64,000 nt of DNA from Oscillibacter sp. (GTDB lineage Bacteria > Bacillota > Clostridia > Oscillospirales > Oscillospiraceae), in contig JAAWGR010000001.1 of the NCBI GenBank assembly GCA_022795445.1, positions 84,743 through 148,742 on the forward strand, in the 5' to 3' direction. The translations under genes and the position numbers were made by a program. Positions 47,560-57,297 of this stretch are shown in pieces. Numbering within the stretch: the first letter of the stretch is position 1; each line of letters starts with the position of its first letter. Below the pieces are notes generated by a model. The model did no database searches. It saw only the letters and a list, made by a program, of their open reading frames with translations, and was not told the DNA's origin.

Positions 47560-48006
47560 ATGAACAATCTGGTCCCATCCTGCGCGGCGGCCCTTTTGGA
47601 GGCCGTGCAGGACAACAAGCTATGGATCAAACGGTTTACAAAAAAAGAGTATGCAGCGGCCTTCCAGGAGTACGCCAGCCGTTTTGGCCCGCGTTTTCAG
47701 GAAGTCCTGAACCGTCCGGAGGAACTTCCTGCCCTGGCGGAAGATTTCCTCGACGGCATTGCCGCGGGGTGGAAGCGCCAGCGCCCCTGGAACCGTACCG
47801 TGGCCATGATGGATGAAAAGCAGATGATGGTAACATACCTGTCGCCAATGCTGCTGAAGATGGAGGGCGGCGAACGCCTGGCGGACCTCGTTCGGGACGG
47901 CTGGGCTGCCCGCTGGCCGAAGGAGGCTTACCAGAACGGCGTCTACGAAGAACTCCTCGACGGCTTCCGCAGCACCTTCTTGGGCCTGGAGCTTTTCCGC
48001 CGGTAA
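47560..48006 (+). CDS. Hypothetical protein, operonic with 47027 ORF
   Basis: ATG 47560 after TAGGAGG, 11 nt downstream of preceding stop. Confidence 0.6.
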   Translation: MNNLVPSCAAALLEAVQDNKLWIKRFTKKEYAAAFQEYASRFGPRFQEVLNRPEELPALAEDFLDGIAAGWKRQRPWNRTVAMMDEKQMMVTYLSPMLLKMEGGERLADLVRDGWAARWPKEAYQNGVYEELLDGFRSTFLGLELFRR

Positions 48007-48027
48007 GACCCGCGGGCCCTTCTGGCG

Positions 48028-48633
48028 TCAGCGCTGCAAATAGGCCGTGATGTCAAAGTCCAGCAGCCTGGTATCCCGCCGCAGATACAGCGGATGGTGG
48101 GGGTGCCCGGACTTCAGCAGCGGCCCAGCAGTATACCAGCGCGCCCCTGCGGCCTGCCCGTCGGCGGCGAAATCCCGCATACAGTCCATCAGGTAATTCC
48201 GCTTTTCAATGATGTTTCCCCATGCCGCCCAAACGGCCGGTTCCTTCGACAGCGAGAGCAGGTAGCGGAACGCAAGCCGGTTCTCCCCGTGCAGCGCCGC
48301 GCTGCAAACCGGCTCCATGTCGTCGGGCCGGGTGGCCCGCTGGGCATAGACGTTGAACATCAAAAAGCTGTCGTAGCCATTCGCCAGCGCAATCCGCTGG
48401 GCGGACTGCAGCGTTGGGTCCAGGGCGTCCGGCGCAGCGGTGGAGGGGTTGATCCCAACGCAGATCAACGGCTTCTTCCCCCGTGTGCCCAAAATGTACC
48501 GGTATTCGCCGTATGTATTTGGAACGTACAGCCAGCGTTCCACATCGTAGTCCGGCGAGGGGCGCAGCGCCTCCTTTAAAGCTGTCTGGAAGGGCAGCAC
48601 CTCCCCAGTGGCCCCTTGGGGGATATGCAGCAT
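48028..48633 (-). CDS. DUF1643-family protein
   Basis: RYILGTRGKKPLICVGINPSTAAPDALDPTLQSAQRIALANGYDSFLMFNVYAQRATRP typical of DUF1643; ATG 48633. Confidence 0.85.
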   Translation of the reverse strand: MLHIPQGATGEVLPFQTALKEALRPSPDYDVERWLYVPNTYGEYRYILGTRGKKPLICVGINPSTAAPDALDPTLQSAQRIALANGYDSFLMFNVYAQRATRPDDMEPVCSAALHGENRLAFRYLLSLSKEPAVWAAWGNIIEKRNYLMDCMRDFAADGQAAGARWYTAGPLLKSGHPHHPLYLRRDTRLLDFDITAYLQR

Positions 48634-48823
48634 AAAAACGCCTCCTGTCTTTCTTTTTCGACTGAAACCAGTATAGCACAGCTTCGCCGGTTTGGGAACG
48701 GATTTTCCCCCAAAAACCGCTGATTTCCCACTGTGCAGCAGGGATATCCGCCCGCCGCTTGGGGAGGCGGATATCTGGGGCGAATTTTCTTCCGAGAGTT
48801 GTGGAAAAAGTTTCAGATACCTC

Positions 48824-48853
48824 TTGACAGCGGCGCGGCAGTTGCTGTATGAT
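48824..48853 (+). promoter_or_regulatory. Sigma-A-type promoter upstream of acpP
   Basis: TTGACA-N18-TATGAT. Confidence 0.7.
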
Positions 48854-48901
48854 ACGGGTAGAAATTCTGGGATCAATTGATTTCCTGAGGGGGAAACAGC
48901 A

Positions 48902-49150
48902 ATGTCGAATGAAGAGATCTTCCAGGTTTTGCAAGAACTGGTGGCGGAGCAGTTCGCCAAGGACCCAAAGACTGTTACGATGAGTACGTCGTTTGACGCC
49001 GACTTGGGCGCCGATTCCGTCGACCTGATGGAACTGGTCATGGCCATGGAGGAGGAATTCGAGATCGGCGAGACACAGGAAGAGGAGCTGGCTGAGCTCA
49101 AAACTGTGGGCGATGCCGTGAACTACATCGCAGACAAGCTGAACAATTGA
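48902..49150 (+). CDS. acpP: Acyl carrier protein
   Basis: FDADLGADSVDLMELVMAMEEEF phosphopantetheine site (DSVD). Confidence 0.95.
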   Translation: MSNEEIFQVLQELVAEQFAKDPKTVTMSTSFDADLGADSVDLMELVMAMEEEFEIGETQEEELAELKTVGDAVNYIADKLNN

Positions 49151-49196
49151 GGGACGGCCCCGCCCAGCGCGGGGCTTCCTTTTGGAAAGGGACGCT

Positions 49197-49886
49197 ATGC
49201 ACGAACTGGAAAAAGAACTGAACTATACATTCCGCCGCCCAGACCTGCTGGAAGAAGCCCTGTGCCACAGCTCTTACGCCAATGAACACCGGGCCGGCCA
49301 GCTCCACAGCAACGAGCGCCTGGAATTCTTGGGCGATTCCGTGTTGGGATTTGTAACGGCGGAGTTTTTGTTTGCCCAGCACCCCGGCCTGCCGGAGGGG
49401 GACCTGACCCGTATCCGGGCCGCGCTGGTGTGCGAGCAGAGCTTGTATGAGGTTGCCCAGAAGCTGAACCTGGGCCGCTTCCTGAAGCTTGGCCGGGGTG
49501 AAGAATCCGGCGGCGGACGGGAGCGCACCTCGATCCTGGCAGACGCCACGGAGGCGGTCATTGCGGCAGTATACCTGGACGGCGGCATCCAGGCGGCCTC
49601 CGGCTTGATCCACCGCGTGCTTCTGGACGCGGAACAGGAAGAAGCCGTGGAAGAACGCCGGCGGAACTATAAGACGGCTTTGCAGGAGCTGGTCCAGCGG
49701 CAGGCCGATCAGGTGCTGGCTTACCGTATGGTGGGCGAAAAAGGCCCCGACCACGCCAAGACCTTCCTGGCAGAGGTGCAGCTGAACGGGCAGGCCTTGG
49801 GCAGGGGTTCCGGCCGCAGCAAGAAGGAGGCCGAACAGGCCGCAGCGAAGTCGGCGCTGGAGGCGCTGGATGGTTCGGGCACGTGA
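49197..49886 (+). CDS. rnc: Ribonuclease III
   Basis: NERLEFLGDSVLGFV signature; C-terminal dsRBD (GRGSGRSKKEAEQAAAKSAL). Confidence 0.96.
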   Translation: MHELEKELNYTFRRPDLLEEALCHSSYANEHRAGQLHSNERLEFLGDSVLGFVTAEFLFAQHPGLPEGDLTRIRAALVCEQSLYEVAQKLNLGRFLKLGRGEESGGGRERTSILADATEAVIAAVYLDGGIQAASGLIHRVLLDAEQEEAVEERRRNYKTALQELVQRQADQVLAYRMVGEKGPDHAKTFLAEVQLNGQALGRGSGRSKKEAEQAAAKSALEALDGSGT

Positions 49887-49888
49887 GA

Positions 49889-49923
49889 ACGCAAAAAAGG
49901 ACGGCTTAGCCGTCCTTTTTTAT
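49889..49923. terminator. Bidirectional intrinsic terminator
   Basis: AAAAAAGGACGGCTTAGCCGTCCTTTTTTAT. Confidence 0.85.
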
Positions 49924-49935
49924 TGCACACAGCGC

Positions 49936-51054
49936 TTAGATTTTGATCAGCTCATAGTCCCGAGAACCCAGACCCAGTTTTTCCGCGTGTTCCAGGCAGA
50001 TCTGCCAATGGGTATCGGGGTGGGCAGCCTGGAACAAGTCGCCGCAGCTGCAATCATAGCCCTCTTCCGTCAGGACGGAGCCCGGCAGCGGCGCCTGCGC
50101 GACCACCGCGTCCGCACAGGCCTGGTCCAGCGCCACAGGGTCGAAGGAAGCGAACATGCCGACGTCTGCTGCGATGGGCGCGTCGTTCTCGGCGTGGCAG
50201 TCGCAGTTCGGGGAGATGTCCAGCACAAGGGAGACGTGGAAGCAAGGCCGCCCGTCCACGACGGCTTTTGTGTACTCGGCGATTTTCTTGTTCAGCACCG
50301 CCGGAGCCTCGTCGTACAGGCACTGAATGGCGTCCTTCGGGCAGACGGCCAGGCAGCGTCCGCAGCCTACGCACTTGCTCTCGTCAATGGAGGCCTTGCC
50401 GCCCTGGATCTTGGGCGCGTCGTGGGCGCAGATTTTCGCGCAGGCCCCACAGCCCACGCAGAGCTTCTCCTTCACGAAGGGCTTGCCGGCGTTGTGCTGT
50501 TCCATCTTGCCGCCGCGGGAGCCGCAGCCCATGCCGATGTTTTTCAGTGCGCCGCCCATGCCGGCCTGTTCATGGCCCTTGAAGTGGGTGAGGGAGAGGA
50601 AGACGTCGGCGTCCATGATGGCGCGGCCGATCCGGGCCTCTTGGACGTATTCGCCGCCTTCTACCGGGACGAGGGCCTCATCGTCGCCCTTCAGGCCGTC
50701 GCCAATGAGGATGTGGCAGCCGGTGGAATAAGGCGTGAAGCCGTTGACATAAGCGGATTCCATGTGGTCGAGGGCGTTCTTGCGTCCGCCGACGTAAAGG
50801 GTGTTGCAGTCGGTCAGGAAGGGGATGCCGCCCTTGGATTTCACCAGGTCGGCCACGGCCCTGGCCCAGTTGGGCCGGAGGTAGGCCAGATTGCCCGGTT
50901 CGCCGAAGTGCATTTTGATGGCGACAAATTTGCCCTCCATCTCGATGTCGCCGAACCCGGCGGTCATCATCAGGCGGGCGAGCTTCTGCGGCAGGTTCTC
51001 CCGCCAGCTGGGGCAGCGGAAGTCCGCAAAGTAGACCTTTGATTTTTCAGCCAT
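49936..51054 (-). CDS. DUF362 domain protein with 2x[4Fe-4S] ferredoxin motifs
   Basis: CVGCGACAKICAHDAP and CVGCGRCLAVCPKDAIQ plus DUF362-like N-term. Confidence 0.9.
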   Translation of the reverse strand: MAEKSKVYFADFRCPSWRENLPQKLARLMMTAGFGDIEMEGKFVAIKMHFGEPGNLAYLRPNWARAVADLVKSKGGIPFLTDCNTLYVGGRKNALDHMESAYVNGFTPYSTGCHILIGDGLKGDDEALVPVEGGEYVQEARIGRAIMDADVFLSLTHFKGHEQAGMGGALKNIGMGCGSRGGKMEQHNAGKPFVKEKLCVGCGACAKICAHDAPKIQGGKASIDESKCVGCGRCLAVCPKDAIQCLYDEAPAVLNKKIAEYTKAVVDGRPCFHVSLVLDISPNCDCHAENDAPIAADVGMFASFDPVALDQACADAVVAQAPLPGSVLTEEGYDCSCGDLFQAAHPDTHWQICLEHAEKLGLGSRDYELIKI

Positions 51055-51166
51055 AAGGTTGCTCCTTTTTCCTCGTTTTTGCATTGGTGGGAACAGGATG
51101 GTGCCATTCGTTCCAATATAACACCTGGAGCAGGCTCCATGTCAAGGAAAAATTGATGAGGATTTG

Positions 51167-51586
51167 CTATTCGTCCAAATCGATGGAGATATGGTCGGTA
51201 CCATGCGCGTCGAATTCCGACAAATACGTCTCAATCCGCTCCATCAGCGCGCCGTAGTTTTCACGGGTAAGGGGTTCGCCGTCCATATCCCGCAGGGCCA
51301 GCTCCTCCGCTAATATTTCGTAAAAAATTACATCCTCATAGCTTTCGATTGCCTCATGGATGCCGCCGTCTGCGAAGGCGCGAGACGGAATCAGGTCCCC
51401 GTCGTACAGCTCCACCAGCTTGCGCATGTTGTGCCGCAGGCAGTGGGAGAAAATCAGACTCTCCACCTGGTCATACTCCTTGATGCGGTCGTCCTCTCGT
51501 GTGGAGTTGATAACCCAGTTGCCTATGTACACAAGGTCTAGTAAGTAACGGTATTGCTGTTCAGACAATTCGATTTTCATGGGCAT
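51167..51586 (-). CDS. Hypothetical protein
   Basis: MPMKIELSEQQYRYLLDLVYIGNWVINSTREDDRIKEYDQVESLI; RBS GGAGGTG upstream. Confidence 0.65.
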   Translation of the reverse strand: MPMKIELSEQQYRYLLDLVYIGNWVINSTREDDRIKEYDQVESLIFSHCLRHNMRKLVELYDGDLIPSRAFADGGIHEAIESYEDVIFYEILAEELALRDMDGEPLTRENYGALMERIETYLSEFDAHGTDHISIDLDE

Positions 51587-51755
51587 ACACCTCCTCTGGC
51601 TTTTCCCGGGCCTTCGCCTATTGTGACACCGGTTTGCGCACTTGTCAAGGGGGCCGCGGCGTAAAAACCGGCCCGGTGCGCTGTTCACTGTCATTATAGC
51701 AGAACGGCGTGAAAAATTCTACATAAAAAAGTGGGAAAAAAGGCTAAAATCTGTC

Positions 51756-51784
51756 TTGCGGCGGAAGAAGTCTCATAGTATAAT
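51756..51784 (+). promoter_or_regulatory. Sigma-A-type promoter upstream of murI
   Basis: TTGCGG-N17-TATAAT. Confidence 0.7.
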
Positions 51785-51831
51785 ACATAGTTCAGAGGGG
51801 TGCTTTGACAAAGCGGGAAGGAGTGAAGGAA

Positions 51832-52647
51832 ATGGACATACGGCCCATCGGCGTGTTCGATTCCGGGCTTGGCGGCTTGACGGCGGTGCGGGTGCTGCGG
51901 CGGATTCTGCCGGAGGAAAACCTCGTCTATTTCGGCGACACGGCCCGGGTGCCTTACGGCGGGCGGTCCCGGGAGACGTTGCTCAAATATGCCCGGCAGG
52001 ACCTGCGCTTCCTCCGCTCTTTAGACCTCAAGGCGGTTCTGATTGCCTGCGGGACCGTATCCACCACCGCCCTGGACGCGCTTCAGGCGGAAAACGATTT
52101 GCCGATTATAGGCGTGGTGGAGCCAACCTGCCGCCGGGCGCTGGCGGTGACGAAGGAAAAGCGCGTGGGCATGATCGCAACGCTGGCCTCCGTTCGTTCC
52201 GGAGCCTATGAGGCCGCCCTGCGGCGGATGGACCCAAGGGTGGAAGTGCTGTGCCAGCCGTGCCCGCTGTTCGTGCCGCTGGTGGAGAACGGACGGTTCC
52301 GGCGGGGAGACGCAGTGATCGAGACCATTGCCCGCGAATACCTGGAACCCCTTTTGGCACAGGAGATTGATACCTTAATTTTAGGCTGTACGCACTATCC
52401 GCTGCTGGAAGAAGTGATCGCGGAGGTCTGCGGCCCTGGCGTGGCGCTGGTGTCCGCGGGGGAGGAGTCTGCGTTTGAACTCAAGCGGATGCTGAAGGCC
52501 CAGGGCCTGCGGGGACCGGAGGGCCGCCAGGGGGAAGCCAGTTTTTTCGTCAGCGACGAGGCGGAAGACTTCCAGCGCATCGCCTCCGTTTTTTTACAGG
52601 AAGATTTGCAGCATGTTGCGGGGAGGGTAGACATTGAGCAGTTTTGA
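51832..52647 (+). CDS. murI: Glutamate racemase
   Basis: IGVFDSGLGGLTAVRVLR, VYFGDTARVPYG, LILGCTHYPLL. Confidence 0.96.
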   Translation: MDIRPIGVFDSGLGGLTAVRVLRRILPEENLVYFGDTARVPYGGRSRETLLKYARQDLRFLRSLDLKAVLIACGTVSTTALDALQAENDLPIIGVVEPTCRRALAVTKEKRVGMIATLASVRSGAYEAALRRMDPRVEVLCQPCPLFVPLVENGRFRRGDAVIETIAREYLEPLLAQEIDTLILGCTHYPLLEEVIAEVCGPGVALVSAGEESAFELKRMLKAQGLRGPEGRQGEASFFVSDEAEDFQRIASVFLQEDLQHVAGRVDIEQF

Positions 52648-53122
52648 CTGGACCAGTTCCGGCGATGAGATTCCGGAACTTGAGGAACGGAAAATGCCCG
52701 TTCTCCTGTATATCCAGGGCGAGCAGCATTATGACGGCGTGGACCCGGACAGCGTGGAGCTGATGACGGAGGGCACCATGGAAGTGGAAGGGGATACCTA
52801 CCGGCTGACGTACCAAGAGACCGAACTCACCGGTATGGAGGGTACGACTACCACCTTCGAGGTGCGGGGCCCCCAGGTGATCTTGACCCGGGCCGGAGGT
52901 GTGAATTCGCAGATGGTATTCGAGGAGGGACAGCAGCATACCTCCTTGTATGAAACACCTTACGGCGAACTGCCCATCGATGTGCAGACCAGCCACCTGC
53001 ACCATACCCTGTCGGAACAGGGCGGGAGGATGGAGATCCGGTATTCCATCGCGGTGGAGCATACCGTCGCTGGACGGAACAGGTTCAAAATCCGCATCCG
53101 GCGGAAGCATGAAAACCGGTAA
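52634..53122 (+). CDS. DUF1934 (YwiB-like) beta-barrel protein
   Basis: GTMEVEGDTYRLTYQETELTGMEGTTTTFEV; overlaps murI and precedes argS. Confidence 0.85.
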   Translation: MSSFDWTSSGDEIPELEERKMPVLLYIQGEQHYDGVDPDSVELMTEGTMEVEGDTYRLTYQETELTGMEGTTTTFEVRGPQVILTRAGGVNSQMVFEEGQQHTSLYETPYGELPIDVQTSHLHHTLSEQGGRMEIRYSIAVEHTVAGRNRFKIRIRRKHENR

Positions 53123-53249
53123 AACCGGAACAATGATGACCATGGGATGACAGGCTGCAGGGAAACGTTTCCAATGCCTGCATGGCCCGTTATCCAGGAA
53201 AGCTGCTGCCAATTGTTACACGACCAAACACGAGAAAAGAGGACACACG

Positions 53250-54992
53250 ATGATCAACATGACCCAAAACGCCAAGGACCAGGCCGCAGCCCTGGCGATG
53301 GCAGCCTATCAGGCGGCTGTGCAGGACGGCAGCCTCCCGGAAGCGGAGATTTCCGCCGCGCCGGTAGAAATCCCCCGGGACGCGGCGAACGGCGATTTTA
53401 CCACAACCTTTGCCCTGGCGGCCTCCAAGGCCCTGCGGAAGCCGCCCCGCGTGATCGCCCAGGCCCTGTTGGACCATATGGATTTGAAGGATACCTATTT
53501 TGCCGCGGCGGAGATCGCCGGACCGGGCTTTTTGAATTTCCGGCTGGACCGCCGCTGGTACCAGGAGGTCTTGGAGGCCATCAGCCAGGAGAAGGAGCGC
53601 TATGGGACCTCTGATGTGCTGAAGGGCCGGAAAATCATGGTGGAATTCGTCTCCGCGAACCCCACCGGCCCGATGCATATGGGCAATGCCCGGGGCGGCG
53701 TCTTGGGCGATACCCTGGCGTCCGTGCTGGCGGCCTGCGGCGCGGAGGTCAGCCGGGAGTTTTACGTCAACGACGCCGGACACCAGATCGATAAATTCGC
53801 CCGCTCCATCTACGCCCGCTGTATGCAGATGACCAAGGGGAAAGAGGATTATCCCTTCCCGGAGGACGGCTATCAGGGGGACGATATCAAGGAGCTTGCC
53901 CAGGGCTTTTTGGACAAGACCGGCGCCGCCTGGCCGGGAGATGCCAAGGAGGAAGAGTGGCTGAAGGCTATGGCGGAATACGGCCTGTCGGTCAACCTGC
54001 CGAAGATGAAAAGCGACCTTCAGCGGTATAAGATCGAGTATGATACCTGGTTCTACGAATCTTCCCTCCACGGCAGCGGCGCGGTGGCGGAGGCGGCGGA
54101 GCTGCTGACCGAGCGGGGCTGGACGTACGAAAAAGAGGGCGCGCTGTGGCTGAGGACCGCCGATATCCTGCGGGAGAATCTGCGGAAGGCCGGGAAGAAA
54201 GAGGCGGACATCGAGAAGCTGGATTTAAAAGACGACGTCCTGCGCCGCGCCAATGGGTTTTATACCTACTTTGCCGCGGACATTGCCTATCACCGGAACA
54301 AATTCGCCGTCCGGGGCTTTGACCGGGTAATCAACATCTGGGGCGCGGACCATCACGGCCATGTGGCCCGCCTGAAAGGCGCGCTGGACGCCCTGGGCCT
54401 GGATGGCTCCGGCAGGCTGGATATTGTGCTTATGCAGTTGGTCAAGCTGCTGCGGGATGGCGAAGTCGTCCGCATGAGCAAGCGGACGGGTAAGGCGATC
54501 AGCCTCTCCGACCTGCTGGACGAGGTTCCGGTGGACGCGGCCCGCTGGTTCTTTAACGCCAAGCCCGATACGCAGATGGATTTCGATTTAGGCCTTGCGG
54601 TCCGGGAGGACGCGGAAAACCCCATCTACTATGTGGAGTATGCCCATGCCCGTATCTGTTCCCTGATCGAGAAGCTGGCCCAGGAGGGCGTATCGGCGGA
54701 CGGCGAGGCGGATTTCAGCCTCCTGACCGCCGAGGCGGAGCAGACGCTGATCAAGCAGCTGGCAGCCCTGCCGGACACCGTGCGCTCGGCGGCGCGGGAC
54801 TACGACCCCAGTTATATCAACCGCTACCTTCAGGAGCTGGCGGGCTGCTTCCACCGGTTTTACACCGCCTGCCATATCCGCCAGGAAGCCCCCGCGCTGG
54901 CGGCGGCCCGCTTGAAGCTGGCGGACGAGACCCGTATTGTATTAAAAAACGGTTTGAAGCTGATCGGTGTGGAAGCGCCGGAGCGGATGTAA
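53250..54992 (+). CDS. argS: Arginyl-tRNA synthetase
   Basis: VEFVSANPTGPMHMGNARGGVLGD, GADHHGHVARLKGAL, MSKRTGKAISL. Confidence 0.96.
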   Translation: MINMTQNAKDQAAALAMAAYQAAVQDGSLPEAEISAAPVEIPRDAANGDFTTTFALAASKALRKPPRVIAQALLDHMDLKDTYFAAAEIAGPGFLNFRLDRRWYQEVLEAISQEKERYGTSDVLKGRKIMVEFVSANPTGPMHMGNARGGVLGDTLASVLAACGAEVSREFYVNDAGHQIDKFARSIYARCMQMTKGKEDYPFPEDGYQGDDIKELAQGFLDKTGAAWPGDAKEEEWLKAMAEYGLSVNLPKMKSDLQRYKIEYDTWFYESSLHGSGAVAEAAELLTERGWTYEKEGALWLRTADILRENLRKAGKKEADIEKLDLKDDVLRRANGFYTYFAADIAYHRNKFAVRGFDRVINIWGADHHGHVARLKGALDALGLDGSGRLDIVLMQLVKLLRDGEVVRMSKRTGKAISLSDLLDEVPVDAARWFFNAKPDTQMDFDLGLAVREDAENPIYYVEYAHARICSLIEKLAQEGVSADGEADFSLLTAEAEQTLIKQLAALPDTVRSAARDYDPSYINRYLQELAGCFHRFYTACHIRQEAPALAAARLKLADETRIVLKNGLKLIGVEAPERM

Positions 54993-54996
54993 TGCA

Positions 54997-55025
54997 AACG
55001 GGGGCCGGAAGGCTCCCGTTTCTCA
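54997..55025 (+). terminator. Hairpin/terminator-like structure after argS
   Basis: AAACGGGGGCCGGAAGGCTCCCGTTTCT. Confidence 0.5.
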
Positions 55026-55044
55026 GAAGGAGAGGAGCATTCCC

Positions 55045-55563
55045 ATGATTCGCAAAGCAGTCCCTGCAGATATCCCCCAGGCTACCGCCATCTATGAGGC
55101 AATTTTTGACCATGAGGCTGCAACCACCGTTTATACGAACTGGCTGCGGGGCGTTTATCCGACGCAGGAAACCGCTCAAAAGGCGTTGGAGGCTGGCACG
55201 CTTTACGTGGGAGAGGATGCCGGCACTGTCTGGGGAACGGTGATCCTGAATGGCATTCAGCCGGCGGAATATGCGGACATCCCCTGGATGTTGGCGGCGG
55301 AACCGGAAAATGTCGCTGTGATCCACACCCTCTGCATTCGCCCCGCCTGCACGGGACGGGGGTATGCGCGGCAGTTGGTTGCCTTTTGCGAGAAGACTGC
55401 CCGCAGGCAGGGTAAGATGATCCTCCGGCTGGACACTTGGGAGGGCAACCTTCCAGCAAACCGGCTGTATCCCTCCCTAGGCTACCGCTTAGCCGGTTCA
55501 GCGCCGTTCTTTTTCCAGGATTGTATTCAGGAGCTCCTGAATTGTTATGAAAAGGCGCTGTGA
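55045..55563 (+). CDS. GNAT-family N-acetyltransferase
   Basis: MIRKAVPADIPQATAIYEAI; IHTLCIRPACTGRGYARQLVAFCE. Confidence 0.9.
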   Translation: MIRKAVPADIPQATAIYEAIFDHEAATTVYTNWLRGVYPTQETAQKALEAGTLYVGEDAGTVWGTVILNGIQPAEYADIPWMLAAEPENVAVIHTLCIRPACTGRGYARQLVAFCEKTARRQGKMILRLDTWEGNLPANRLYPSLGYRLAGSAPFFFQDCIQELLNCYEKAL

Positions 55564-55661
55564 CCAACCCTGCCGCGCTGCTTGACAACCAGGCGGGATT
55601 GTCATAAAATGGAAACAAATGAAGGGCTGCGGCGCGCCGCGGCCAAGAGGAGGTTTTTTCG

Positions 55662-57218
55662 ATGAAACGTTCCGCAGGTATCCTCCTGCCGGTGTTCTCC
55701 CTTCCCTCTCCCTACGGCATCGGCTCCATAGGCGCAGAGGCGCGGGCCTTTGTGGATTTCCTCCATGCGGCGGGACAGTCCTGGTGGCAGCTGCTGCCCG
55801 TCGGCCCGGCGTCGAAGGGCAATTCTCCTTATACCAGTGAATCGACCTTTGCCGGGAATCCCTATTTTATTGATCTGGATTTGCTGGCGGAGGAAGGGCT
55901 CCTGGAGGAAACGGAACTGGGTGCCGCTAAAGTCCCAGCGTCTGATCAGGTGGACTACCCTGCTGTTACAAAAAGCCGGGAAGCCTTACTGCGCAAGGCA
56001 TTCAGCCGTCTCAGCGGTTCCGCGGCGGAGGCGGTACGCGATTTTACAAAACGGAATCCCTGGCTGAAAGATTACGCTTTGTTTTGCGCAGCGAAGAAAC
56101 ATTTTGACGGCGATGCATGGTACGATTGGCCAGACGAAGCCCTGCGCAGCCATAAAAAGGCCGCCGTGGAGCATTGGCAGGCTGTGCTGGCGGAGGATAT
56201 CGCGTTCTACAGCTGTGTGCAGTATTGGTTCTTCCAGCAGTGGGAGGCGTTGAAAACGTATGCCAACCGCCTGGGCGTGAGGCTGATCGGCGATTTGCCG
56301 ATTTATGTTTCCCTGGATTCCTCCGATGTTTGGGGAAGCCGGAAGGATTTCCTTTTGGATAAGACCGGACATCCCTCCAAAGTGGCGGGCGTGCCGCCGG
56401 ATTATTTCTCCGAAGACGGCCAGCTCTGGGGCAATCCGCTCTATAACTGGGAGGCCCAGAAAGCAAACGGCTACCGCTGGTGGGTCCGCCGCATCCGCGG
56501 CGCGTCGAAGCTGTTTGATGCCGTGCGGATCGACCACTTCCGGGGACTGGAAAGCTATTGGGCCGTCCCGGCGGAGGCGGAAACCGCCAAAACCGGGACG
56601 TGGGAAAAGGGACCCGGCATGGACCTCCTGGGTATGCTGAAAGCCAAATTCCCGCGCACGGCGCTGATTGCGGAAGACCTGGGGTTTTTGACAGAGGAGG
56701 TCCACGCCCTGCGGGAAGAATCCGGCCTGCCAGGGATGAAGGTGTTGGAGTTTGCTTTCTCCGGCCCGGACAACGGCTACCTGCCCCATAACTACACAAC
56801 CCCCCGCTGCATCTGTTACACCGGTACCCACGATAATGATACGGCCGCAGGCTGGTATGCCGCAGCGACTGAAAAGGAAAAAGCCTTTGCAGAAAAATAC
56901 TTGGGGGTCTCTGGGACAGAGGCCGTGCGGCTGGCCCTTCTGCGCTGCGGACAGGGCAGCGTGGCGGAACTGTTTATCGCGCAGATGCAGGACTACCTGG
57001 GGTTGGGCACGGAAGCCCGCTTGAATGTTCCCGGCGTAGCCGCAGGCAACTGGCAGTGGCGCTTGCTGCCGGGACAGGTTACGCTGGAATTGGCAAAGGA
57101 GATCCGGGAAATGACGGCCCTGGTGAACCGCTGTGAGCCGGCGGAGGAGCCGGAGCCGGAAGCGGAACCTTCCGGAGAGGCAACAGAAGAAGTGAACAAA
57201 GAGGAATTATCCTCCTAA
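55662..57218 (+). CDS. malQ: 4-alpha-glucanotransferase
   Basis: RSAGILLPVFSLPSPYGIGSIG, DLPIYVSLDSSDVW, DAVRIDHFRGLESYW, YTGTHDNDT. Confidence 0.96.
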   Translation: MKRSAGILLPVFSLPSPYGIGSIGAEARAFVDFLHAAGQSWWQLLPVGPASKGNSPYTSESTFAGNPYFIDLDLLAEEGLLEETELGAAKVPASDQVDYPAVTKSREALLRKAFSRLSGSAAEAVRDFTKRNPWLKDYALFCAAKKHFDGDAWYDWPDEALRSHKKAAVEHWQAVLAEDIAFYSCVQYWFFQQWEALKTYANRLGVRLIGDLPIYVSLDSSDVWGSRKDFLLDKTGHPSKVAGVPPDYFSEDGQLWGNPLYNWEAQKANGYRWWVRRIRGASKLFDAVRIDHFRGLESYWAVPAEAETAKTGTWEKGPGMDLLGMLKAKFPRTALIAEDLGFLTEEVHALREESGLPGMKVLEFAFSGPDNGYLPHNYTTPRCICYTGTHDNDTAAGWYAAATEKEKAFAEKYLGVSGTEAVRLALLRCGQGSVAELFIAQMQDYLGLGTEARLNVPGVAAGNWQWRLLPGQVTLELAKEIREMTALVNRCEPAEEPEPEAEPSGEATEEVNKEELSS

Positions 57219-57249
57219 ATATTACAGATTGTAAATTGAAATTACGGCG

Positions 57250-57289
57250 AAAACCCCGGCAGGAATTGTTCCTGCCGGGGTTCTTACCG
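57250..57289. terminator. Intrinsic terminator between convergent genes
   Basis: AACCCCGGCAGGAATTGTTCCTGCCGGGGTTCTT. Confidence 0.75.
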
Positions 57290-57297
57290 TTTGTGTG

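Noticed and set aside
49870-51042. 390-aa plus-strand ORF opposite the DUF362 ferredoxin gene
   Set aside because: Shadow ORF; real gene has intact Fe-S motifs on the minus strand.
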